From Aristolochia californica (Eukaryota; Streptophyta; Magnoliopsida; Piperales; Aristolochiaceae): a stretch of 64,000 nt of DNA. The first letter of the stretch is position 1. The number at the start of each line of letters is the position of its first letter. Position numbers and translations under genes: made by a program. The stretch covers positions 27,161,610 through 27,225,609 of the forward strand of contig JARWKL010000004.1 in the NCBI GenBank assembly GCA_029961685.1, in the 5' to 3' direction. The notes under the pieces are model-generated. The model was not told the DNA's origin. It ran no database searches and worked only from the letters and a program-made list of their open reading frames with translations. This document shows, one piece after another, positions 1 to 8,400 of this stretch.

Positions 1-3000
1 AACTTTTGTGTTCATTTCTGGTGTGTGAATAAATTTTCTTTACTTACATTTGTTTATTGCTTTAAATTATTTCCATACATAAACTCTTAAATTTTCATTT
101 TTTTGTGATCTATTTGCATTTTAACTCATTTGTTGTCTACGAGATGAAAGGAAAGTGAAAACTCAAGTTTTGATTTAAGAAGAAAGTATTCATCTAAAGT
201 GGAAATGCACAATGAAAAAAAGTAGAGAGAAATAATTCAAAAAAATCTTTGTAATTTTTTGGGATTGTAAATTCTTTCTTGTTATTATATATCAGGTTCG
301 ACAATCATCAGGAAAAGGCGGAGGCGGCGGATTTTTAACTGAGTGTTGACTTCCAATCCATAAGTCATTACTTACAAAAATATAGCCTCTTACACATGAT
401 AAATCACTTTACAATCATCTATGATCCTTAGGTCAGCTTTTCGTAAATAAGGAAAATAGTGGCTTGTTTGACTCAGGAAAATATCCCACCGCACGTTCAC
501 ATGATAATTTAATGTTATTATCTTTAAAAAAATTTGTTCCATATGTCATTTGCATCTTTAACATGTTTCAAGCATGCATATCCATTTTTTAAAAAAAAAT
601 TAGAAAAATTTCTTTCTTATAAAATTCCGATTTATTAAGGTTAAACTAGTGGAATTTCCGAAACTGGAATAACAAAAACTTTTGTGTTCATTTGTGGTGT
701 GTGAATAAATTTTATTTATTTACATTTGTTTATTAATTTAAATTATTTCCATACATAAACTCTAAAATTTTTATTTTTTTGTGATTTTTTTGCCTTTTAT
801 CTCTTTTTTTGTCTACGAGATGAAGTGAAAGTGAAAACTCAAGTTTTGATTCAAGAAAAAAGAATTCATCTAAAATTGAAATGCACAATGCACAAATGTA
901 GAGAGAGGTAAATCAAATTTTTTTTTTTAGTTTTTATGGCTTGTAAACTCTTTTTAGTTTTTATATATCAGGTTCTGCAAATGTCAGGAAAAAGGGGATG
1001 CGGGCGATTTTTAACTGAGTGTTGACTCCAAATAAATAAGTCATTACTAATAAAAATATAGCCCATTACACATGATTAATCACTTTACAATCATAAATGA
1101 TCGATAGGTCAGCTTTTTGTAAATGGGCAAAATAATGGCTTGTTTAACTCGGGTAAATATCCCACCGCACGTTCACTTGAGAATTTAATGTTTTTCTCTT
1201 TCAAAGGTTTTGATCCATAGGTTGTTTTCATCTTTAACACGTTTCAAGCATGCATATCCATTTTTTAGAACATGTGTTGAAAAATCTTTTTCTTATAAAA
1301 TTCCGAGCTATTACAGTTGAACTAGTGGAATTTCCCAAACTTGGATAACAAAACTACTGTGTCGATTTGGTTGATTGCTTTAAATTCTTTCCATCCATAA
1401 ACTCTAAAATTTTCATTTTGATGTGATCTATTTGCCTTTTATCTCTTTTTTTTTACGAGATGAAGGGAAAGTGAAAACTCAAGTTTTGATTTAAGAGAAA
1501 AGAATACATCTAAAATGGAAATGCACAATGCTCAAATTTAAAGAGAGATAATTCCAAAATGTGTTTGTAATTTTTAGGGATTGTAAACTCTTTTTAGTTT
1601 TTATATATCAGGTTCTGCAATCGTCAAGAAAAGGGGGAGGCTGGGATTTTTAACTTAGTGTTGACTCTCAATCCATAAGTCATTCCTTAAAAAAATATAG
1701 CCTGTTACACATGATAAATCACTTTACAATCATCTATGATCGTTAGGTCTACTTTTTGTAAATGAGCAAAATAGTAGCTCTTTTGACTTGGGTAAATATC
1801 CCACCGCACATTCACTTGAGAATTTAATGTTATTCTTTTTAAAAGGTTTGGATCCATAGGTCATTTGCATCTTTAATAAGTTTCAAGCATGCACATCCAT
1901 TTTTAAAACATGTGTAGAAAAATCTCTTTCTTATAAAATTCCGAGCTATTAGGGTTGAACTAATGGAATTTCCCAAGCTTGGATAACAATACTTTTGTGT
2001 TCATTTGTGGTGTGTGAATAAATTTTATTTACTTACATTTGTTTATTGCTTTATATTCTTTCCTTACATAAACTCAAAAAGATTCATTTTTTTGTGTTCT
2101 ATTGGACTTTTATCTCTTTTTTTGTTTACAAGATGAAGGGAAAGTTAAAACACAAACGTTTATTTAAGAAAAAAGTATAGAAATGTACAATGCACAAATG
2201 TAGAGAGAGATAATTCCTAAAAGTGTTTGGAATTTTTACAGATTGTAAACTCTTTTTAATTTTTATATATTAGGTTGTACATTCGTCGGATAAAGGGGGA
2301 GGGGGGGGATTTTTATTTGAGTGTTGAATCCCAATCCATAAGCCATTCTTTACAAAAATATAGCTCGTTACATATAATAAATCACTTTACAATCATCTAT
2401 GATCGATAGGTCAACTTTTTATAAATGGGAAAAATAATGGGTTGTTTGTTTTGGGTAAATATCCCACCACACTTTCACTTAAGAATTTAATGTTATTCTC
2501 TTTAAAAGGTTTGGATCCATTGGTCATTTGCATCTTTAACATGTTTCAAGCATGCATATCCAATATTTAAAACATGTGTAGAAAAATCTATTTCTTATAA
2601 AATTCTGAGCTATTTGGGTTGAACAAGTAGAATTTCCCAAACTTGGATAACAAAACTTTTGTGTTCATTTGTGGTGTATGAATAAATTTTATTTACTTAC
2701 ATTTATTTATTCCTTTAAATTCTTGCCATCATAAACTCTAAAATTTCATTTTGTTGTGATCTATTTGCCTTTTATCTCTTTTTTTTACGAGACGAAGTGA
2801 AAGTGGAAACTCAAGCTTTGATTTACGAAAAAAGTATATATCTAAAAATGACATGCACAATCCACAAATGTAGAGAGAGATAATTCATAAATGTGTCTAT
2901 AATTTTTATGGATAGTAATATCTTTTTAGTTTTTATATATTAGGTTTTGCAATCGTCGGGAAACGGGGGAGGCGGGGTATTTTTAACTGAGTGTTGACTC

Positions 3001-3559
3001 CCAATCCATAAGTCATTCCTTAAAAAAATAAAGCCCATTACGCTTGATAAATCACTTAACAATCATCTATGATCATTAGGTCCGCTTTTTGTAAAAGGGC
3101 AAAATAATGGCTTGTTTGATTCGGGTAACTATCCCACCGCACGTTCACTTGAGAATTTAAAGTTATTCTCTTTAAATTTTTTGGATATATAGATCATTTG
3201 CATCTTTAACATGTCTCAAACATGCATATCCATTTTTTAAAATATTTTTAGAAAAATCTCTTTCTTATAAAATTCCGAACGATTAGGGTTGAACAAGTGG
3301 AAATTCCTAAACTTGGATAACAAAACTTTTTTGTTCATTTGTGGTGTGTGAATAAATTTACTTTGCTCACATTTGTTTATTGCTTTAAATTATCTGCATA
3401 CATAAACTCTAAAATTTTCATTTTGTTGATGTGATCTATTTGCCTATTATCTCTTTTTGTGTACGAGATGAAGGGAAAGTGAAAACTCAAGTTTCGCTTT
3501 AAGAAAAAAAGTATACATCTAAAATGGAAATGCACAACGCAAAAATGTAAAGAGAGATA
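1..3559 (+). repeat. Satellite monomers, unit 1, before the retroelement
   Basis: Five monomer junctions (anchors 669, 1343, 1981, 2645, 3315). The monomer from 1343 to 1980 is only 638 bp: near 1360-1370 the text goes from TGTGTCGATTTG straight to GTTGATTGC, while unit 2 at about 38195-38235 keeps about 34 extra bases with the usual GTGTGAATAAATTTTC block. The monomer begun at 3315 is split by the LTR element at 3559/3560. No coding region is credible; an 86-residue minus-strand frame crossing the insertion point runs partly through satellite and partly through the LTR. Confidence 0.9.
3555..3559. repeat. Target-site duplication, left
   Basis: AGATA directly before the LTR, identical to 5450-5454. 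Removing the element and one copy restores the satellite text GAGAGATAATTCC found in most monomers, which confirms the insertion point. Confidence 0.95.
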
Positions 3560-3960
3560 TGTTACGGTCCCGAATCTGACACAAGGATTCTTTGGGAGGA
3601 TCTGCAGTCTGCCATGGGTTACGGGTCTTCCAGGCATTACCGTAGGGGTAGTAGGAAGACATGGGGAAGATGAAAACGAAAGATCAAGCCAAAGGGAAGC
3701 TTGAAAACCCTAGAACTCGTTGAGGAGAACTCTAAGCCTCTTACGCTAAATTTAACCTAATTCTTAATACTTCAATGCTTGTATTTCTCATTACTCTTAC
3801 CCCTTAAATAGGGTTCACCCGGTTAGGGTTTACAATAAAATATTCCAAAAATACCCCTATAAATAAAATATTCCAAAAATACCCCTATGACCTAAAACTG
3901 AAATAAAATAAAGTAAATTAAAGAAAACACTAAAATAATAATGTTATTGCGTGCATAACA
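3560..3960 (-). repeat. 3' LTR (left copy), 401 bp
   Basis: This is the downstream LTR in element orientation. It aligns along its whole length with 5021-5449. By eye I count about 16 substitutions, two single-base indels (near 3680 and 3743) and one fewer copy of a 28-bp tandem unit. That is roughly 4% divergence, so the insertion is not very recent. Ends are TG...CA on both strands. The boundary at 3960 is fixed by the matching terminus at 5449 and by the target duplication. Confidence 0.93.
3834..3888 (-). repeat. 28-bp tandem repeat in the 3' LTR, two copies
   Basis: The unit begins AATAAAATATTCCAAAAATA and ends CCCCTAT; copies start at 3834 and 3862. It lies in the U3 part of the LTR, upstream of the TATA-like site in element orientation. 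Confidence 0.9.
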
Positions 3961-3965
3961 TTACA

Positions 3966-3973
3966 CCCCCCTT
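3966..3973 (-). other. Polypurine tract
   Basis: The minus strand reads AAGGGGGG, five bases before the 3' LTR begins. It sits immediately downstream of the GAGCTTGAGGACAAGCTC block (3981-3998), which can fold as a short hairpin with a GAGGA loop. Confidence 0.8.
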
Positions 3974-4079
3974 GGAAAACGAGCTTGTCCTCAAGCTCGG
4001 AAGTAGTGTCAGTATGCCGACGTCTTCACCGGTGCTGAAGTAGCATCCGGGAAAGCTATGACGCCCCCTCTGTTTGCCC

Positions 4080-4108
4080 TTTTTTTTTTTTTTTTTTGTT
4101 TTTTTTTT
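4080..4108 (-). other. Poly-A tract in element orientation
   Basis: The + strand is T18, G, T10, read as A10-C-A18 on the element's sense strand, preceded there by a C-rich run (4109-4120 on the + strand is G-rich). It could be a slippage-expanded tract or the tail of a sequence captured from a polyadenylated transcript. Confidence 0.7.
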
Positions 4109-4157
4109 GGGGGAGGGGGCCGGTCCGAGTTAACCTGGGTTGACCCGGTTCAGGAAC

Positions 4158-4186
4158 CCGGTCCGGCTTGCGACTCAGCGGACCGG
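4158..4186. repeat. GC-rich inverted repeat beside the palindrome
   Basis: Perfect 8-bp arms CCGGTCCG (4158-4165) and CGGACCGG (4179-4186) enclose a 13-base loop and end just before the AT-rich palindrome at 4188. Together they form a two-hairpin block near the element's 3' end. Confidence 0.8.
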
Positions 4187-4187
4187 G

Positions 4188-4224
4188 CCGATTAAATATT
4201 CCTAAGTTAGGAAAATTTAATCGG
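4188..4224. repeat. Near-perfect 37-bp palindrome inside the element
   Basis: Two 18-bp arms, CCGATTAAATATTCCTAA and TTAGGAAAATTTAATCGG, are separated by a single G. One arm position mismatches. In RNA this would form a very stable hairpin. Confidence 0.9.
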
Positions 4225-4373
4225 GAGTCGTCTTCTTCCTTCGGCGGCTCCCGAACTCTGCGGCCGGCGGTTCCGTTCCTCACGGCACCGACGATTACCG
4301 GCGACGTTCGTCTCCTTCCTCTCTCCCGGCACCGACGGAATCGCATGAATTTTCGGTGGCGAATCGCAGCCCG

Positions 4374-4961
4374 TCAAGGCTTCGCCGCCTGGATAGTTTC
4401 CGAGACAGAGGGGTCTCGAAAACTTGTAAATCGTCGTTCCTCAGCCTCCCGGAACCGAGATCCCTTGCGGAAAAGTTGCTTATGGCGCCGACGAACTATT
4501 CTGCTTCGCCGGTGGTGACGAGAAGCCCGCTGAGGCGTCGCCGCTTGGAATTTTTCCGAGACAGAGGGCTCTCGGGTAGTTTGCCGACGAACCCAAGGAA
4601 AGCGACTGGGTCGCCTGCTACTCCGGCGGCGAATCGCACCACTTGGAGGCGAATCGTAGCCCTTGGAGGCATATCGGAAGTTCTGTGCTTGCTCGGAGAT
4701 TTCGAGTGCCGTCGGAATTTCCGGTGCAGCCAATTTTGGAATTTCGGAATCCCCAAATTCCGATGTCATCGCCGCTGGAGTTCCTGGCCGTTGGCCTTTC
4801 TGCTCGTCCAATGCAGCAGCTGCCTCTTCTACGCATATGCCTACGCATATGCAGGAAATTTCAGGTCGTATGACCTTTTCAGTGGGAGCACGTGGCTCCA
4901 TTGCCGAACATTCAATTGAAGCATCTAACCGTGCTCGTATTTCCTCCAATTCCTTACCCAT
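4374..4961 (-). CDS. Gag-position reading frame, 195 residues, probable gag remnant
   Basis: This is the first substantial ATG frame after the primer-binding site, starting 46 bases inside the interior. An earlier ATG at 4996 stops after nine codons. The start MGKELEEIRARLDASIE (residues 1-17) looks like an amphipathic helix, as at the N-terminus of some plant gypsy Gag proteins. Residues 40-55 are Cys/Val/Ala-rich, and residues 109-175 are strongly basic (RRRSSRRPSR, RRSRIVRRRH). EPSVSEKFQAA (131-141) and DPSVSETIQAA (183-193) come from a 156-bp-spaced DNA duplication. I see no CCHC zinc knuckle and no capsid major-homology motif, so this is at most an N-terminal fragment, or non-coding sequence left open by its high GC content. 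The opposite strand is also open here. Function is uncertain. Confidence 0.35.
   Translation of the reverse strand: MGKELEEIRARLDASIECSAMEPRAPTEKVIRPEISCICVGICVEEAAAALDEQKGQRPGTPAAMTSEFGDSEIPKLAAPEIPTALEISEQAQNFRYASKGYDSPPSGAIRRRSSRRPSRFPWVRRQTTREPSVSEKFQAATPQRASRHHRRSRIVRRRHKQLFRKGSRFREAEERRFTSFRDPSVSETIQAAKP
4400..4574 (-). repeat. Dispersed direct repeat within the gag-position frame
   Basis: A 19-base block, CCGAGACAGAGGGGTCTCG at 4400-4418, recurs with one difference at 4556-4574, 156 bp apart. The spacing is divisible by three, so both copies are read in the same frame (residues around 131-141 and 183-193). The 4401-4418 copy also contains a CGAGAC/GTCTCG inverted repeat. Confidence 0.8.
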
Positions 4962-5006
4962 AGCAACCTATCTGTCTTGGGATATAGAATAACCCATTGT
5001 GTTCCC

Positions 5007-5018
5007 GCTCTGATACCA
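5007..5018 (-). other. Primer-binding site (initiator-Met tRNA)
   Basis: The minus strand reads TGGTATCAGAGC two bases inside the 5' LTR. This complements the 3' end of plant initiator methionine tRNA, the common primer for plant Ty3/gypsy and many copia elements, and fixes the element's orientation. Confidence 0.9.
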
Positions 5019-5261
5019 GTTGTTACGGTCCCGGATCTGACACGTGGATTCTTTGGGAGGATCTGGGGTCTGTCACGGGTTACGGGTCTTCCAGGCATTA
5101 CCGTAGGGGTAGTAGGAAGACATGGGGAAGACGAAAACGAAGATCAAGCCAAAGGGAAGCTTGAAAACCCTAAAGCTCGTTGAGGAGAACTCTAAGCCTC
5201 TTTACGCTAGATTTAACCTAATTCTTAATACTTCAATCCTTCTCTTTCTCATTACTCTTAC

Positions 5262-5274
5262 CCCTTAAATAGGG
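5262..5274 (-). promoter_or_regulatory. Possible TATA box of the 5' LTR
   Basis: The minus strand reads CCCTATTTAAGGG, about 180 bases into the LTR and upstream of the remaining part that would be R and U5. The same sequence occurs in the 3' LTR at about 3800-3812. Assigned by position and AT-core only. Confidence 0.3.
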
Positions 5275-5294
5275 TTCACCCGGTTAGGGTTTAC

Positions 5295-5377
5295 AATAAA
5301 ATATTCCAAAAATACCCCTATAAATAAAATATTCCAAAAATACCCCTATAAATAAAATATTCCAAAAATACCCCTAT
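5295..5377 (-). repeat. 28-bp tandem repeat in the 5' LTR, three copies
   Basis: Copies of the same unit start at 5295, 5323 and 5351. One copy more than in the other LTR accounts exactly for the 28-bp length difference between the LTRs. As a U3 tandem array it could act as enhancer-like sequence, but that is inference. Confidence 0.9.
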
Positions 5378-5449
5378 GACTTAAAACTGAAATAAAATAA
5401 AGTAAATTAAAGAAAAAACTAAAATAATAATGTTATTGCGTGCATAACA

Positions 5450-5454
5450 AGATA
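5450..5454. repeat. Target-site duplication, right
   Basis: AGATA directly after the right LTR, followed by AATTCCAAAA as in the ordinary monomer. Five bases is the usual duplication length for Ty3/gypsy and Ty1/copia integrases. Confidence 0.95.
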
Positions 5455-8400
5455 ATTCCAAAATCTGTTTGTAATTTTTAGGGATTGTAAATTGTTTTTA
5501 GTTTTTATTTATCAGGTTCTGCAATCGTTAGGAAAAGGGAGGTGGGGGATTTTTAACTAAGTGTTGACTCCCAATCCATAAGTCATTCCTTAAAAAAATA
5601 TAGCTCCTTACACACGATAAATCACTTTACAATCATCTATGATCGTTAGGTCAGCTTTTTGTTAATTGGCAAAATAGTGGCTTGTTTGACTCGGGTAAAT
5701 ATCCCACTGCACGTTCACTTGAGAATTTAATGTTATTATCTTTAAAAGGTTTTGATCCATAGGTCATTTGAATCTTTAATAAGTTTCAAGCATGTACATC
5801 CATTTTTAAAAAATGTGTAGAAAAATCTCTTTTTCTGTAAAATTCCGAGCTATTAGGGTTGCACTAATGGAATTTCCCAAACTTGGATAATAAAAGTTTT
5901 GTGTTCATTTGTGGTGTATGAATAAATTTTATTTACTTACATTTTTTTATTGCTTTAAATTCTTTCCTTATATAAACTCAAAAAGTTTCATTTCGTTGTC
6001 TTCTATTGGACTTTCATCTTTTTTTTTGTTTACGAGATGAAGGGAAAGTTTAAACACAAACTTTTATTTAAGAGAAAAGTATACATCTAAAATGGAGATG
6101 CACACTGCACAAAAGTAGAGAGAGATAATTCCAATAAGTGTCTATAATTTTTATGGATTGGAAACTCTTTTTAGTTTTTATATGTCAGGTTCTGCAATCG
6201 TCGGGAAAGGGGAGGCGGGAGATTTTTAACTGAGTATTGACTCCCATTCCATAAGTCATTCCTTACAAAACTATAGCCCATTACGCATAATAAATTACTT
6301 TACAATGATCTATGATCGTTAGGTCAGCTTTTTGTAAATGGGCAAAATAATGGCATGTTTGACTCGGGTAAATATCCCATTGAACGTTCACTTGAGAATT
6401 TATTGTTATTCTCTTTAAAAATTTTGGATCCCTTGGTCATTTGAATCTCTATCATGTTTTCAGCATGCATATCCTTTTTTAAAAATATTAGTTGAAAAAT
6501 CTCTTTCTTATAAAATTCCGTGCTATTAGGGTTGAACTAGTGAAATTTCCCAAACTCTGATAAAAAACTTTTTTGTTCATTTGTGGTATGAGAATAAATT
6601 TTCTTTAATTATATTTGTTTATTTCTTTAAATTGTTTTCATACATAAACTCTAAAATTTTCATTTTGTTGTGATCAATTTGCCTTTTATCTCTTTTTTTT
6701 TTTCTACAAGAGGAAAAGAAAGTGAAAACTCAAGTTGTGAATTAAGAAAAAAGTATACATCTAAAATGGACTTGCACAATGCACAAATGTAGAGAGAGAT
6801 AATTCCAAAAAGTGTTTGTAACTTTTAGGGATTGTAAACTCTTTTTAGTTTTTATATATCAAGTTCTGCAATCGACGGGAAAAGGGGGAGGTGAGGTATT
6901 TTTAACTGAATGTTGACACCCAATCCATAAGTCATTCCTTACAAAAAATATCCCATTATGCATGATAAATCACTTTACAGTCATCAATGATCGTTAGGTT
7001 AGCTTTTTGTAAATGGGCAAAATAATGGGTTGTTTGAGTCAGGTACATATGCCACCGCACGTTCACTTGAGAATTTAATGTTATTCTCTTTAAAAGGTTT
7101 GGATCCATAGTCATTTGCATCTTTAACATGTTTCAAGCATGCATATCCATTTTTTAAAACATGTGTAGAAAAATCTCTTTCTTATGAAATTCCGAGCTAT
7201 TAGGGTTGAACTTGTGAAATTTCCCAAACTTGGATAACAAAACTTTTGTGTTCATTTGTGGTGTGTGAATAAATTTTCTTTACTTCCATTTGTTTATTGC
7301 TTTAAATTCTTTCCATACATAAACTCTCAATTTTTCATTTTGTTGTGATCTATTTGCCTTTTATCTCTTTGTTTCTTTACGAGATGCAGGGAAAGTGAAA
7401 AATCAAGTTTTGATTAAAGAAAAAAGAATATATCAAAAATGGAAATGCATTGTATAAAAATGTAGAGAGAGATAATTTCAAAAAGTGTCTGGAATTTTTA
7501 GGATTACTAAACTGTTTTTAGTTTTTATATACCAGGTTCTGCAATTGTCTGGAAAAGGGGGAGGTGGGGGATTTTAAACTGAGTTTGACTCCCAATCCCT
7601 AAGTCATTTCTTACATATATATAGCTCGTTAAGCATCATAAATCACTTTGCAATAATCAATGATCTTTATGTCAACTTTTGGTAAATGGGACAAATAATG
7701 GCTTGTTTGACTCAGGTAAATATCCCACCGCACGTTCACATGAGAATTTAATGTTATTCTCTATAAAAGGTTTGGATCCACAAGCCATTTGTAATTAACA
7801 TGTTTCAAGCATGCACATCCATTTTTTAAAATATGTGAAGAAAAATGTCTTTCTTATAAAATTCTGAGCTATTAGGGTTGAACTAGTGGAATTTCCCAAA
7901 CTTGGATAACAAAGCTTTTGTGTTCATTTGTGGTGTGTGAATAAATTTTCTTTTCTTAATTTTCTTTATTTCTTTAAATTCTTTCCATACATAAACTCTA
8001 AAATTTTCATTTTCTTATGATCTATTTACCTTTTGATCTCTTTTTTTGTTTACGAAATGAAGGGAAAGTGAAAACTCAAGCTTTGATTTATGAAAAATGT
8101 ATACTTCTAAAATGGAAATGCACAATGCACAAATGTAGAGAGAGATAATTCCAAAAAGTATCTATAATTTTTTGGAACTATAAACTCTTTTTAGTTTTTA
8201 TATATCAGGTTCTGCAATCGTTGTGAAAAGGAAGAGGCAGGGGATTTTTTTTTGTGTGTTGACTCCCTATCTATAAGTCATTCCTGAAAAAAATATAGCC
8301 CGTTATGCATGATAAATCACTTTACAATCATCTTTGATCGTTAGGTTAGTTTTTTTTAAATGGGCAAAATAATGGCTAGTTTGACTCGGGTAAATATGAT

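Larger units (their letters stand above)
4056..4346 (-). pseudogene. Arg/Lys-rich open frame, 96 residues, probably not a functional gene
   Basis: It lies downstream of the gag-position frame within the same element. The predicted product has an Arg-rich start and ends in a lysine run (KKNKKKKKK) that merely translates the poly-A tract at 4080-4108. No domain is recognisable. It crosses the palindrome at 4188-4224. Most likely it is element leader or 3' non-coding sequence that happens to be open; listed because it is one of two sizeable sense-strand frames in the interior. Confidence 0.2.
3560..5449 (-). mobile_element. Non-autonomous LTR retrotransposon, Ty3/gypsy-like, 1890 bp
   Basis: Two direct LTRs (3560-3960 and 5021-5449) start TGTTA and end TAACA, and bound a 1060-bp interior. 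A 5-bp target duplication AGATA flanks the whole. The minus-strand orientation is set by TGGTATCAGAGC beside the right LTR (5007-5018), matching the 3' end of plant initiator-Met tRNA, and by a purine tract AAGGGGGG beside the left LTR (3966-3973). The interior is GC-rich and has one gag-position ORF of 195 codons but no recognisable protease, reverse transcriptase, RNase H or integrase, so it would need enzymes from a relative. The GAGCTTGAGGACAAGCTC block before the polypurine tract resembles the 3' end of plant gypsy elements, which suggests a deletion derivative of that superfamily. The corresponding spot in unit 2 lacks it. Confidence 0.95.
5021..5449 (-). repeat. 5' LTR (right copy), 429 bp
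   Basis: This is the upstream LTR in element orientation, next to the primer-binding site at 5007-5018 with a 2-base gap. It is 28 bp longer than its partner because it holds three instead of two copies of an AATAAAATATTCC-type tandem unit. Transcription, if any, would start within this LTR and run toward lower coordinates. Confidence 0.93.

Noticed and set aside
4356..4919. 187-codon + strand frame opposite the gag-position frame
   Set aside because: It is antisense to the element as fixed by the primer-binding site and polypurine tract. GC-rich sequence with few stops leaves both strands open; no motif supports it.
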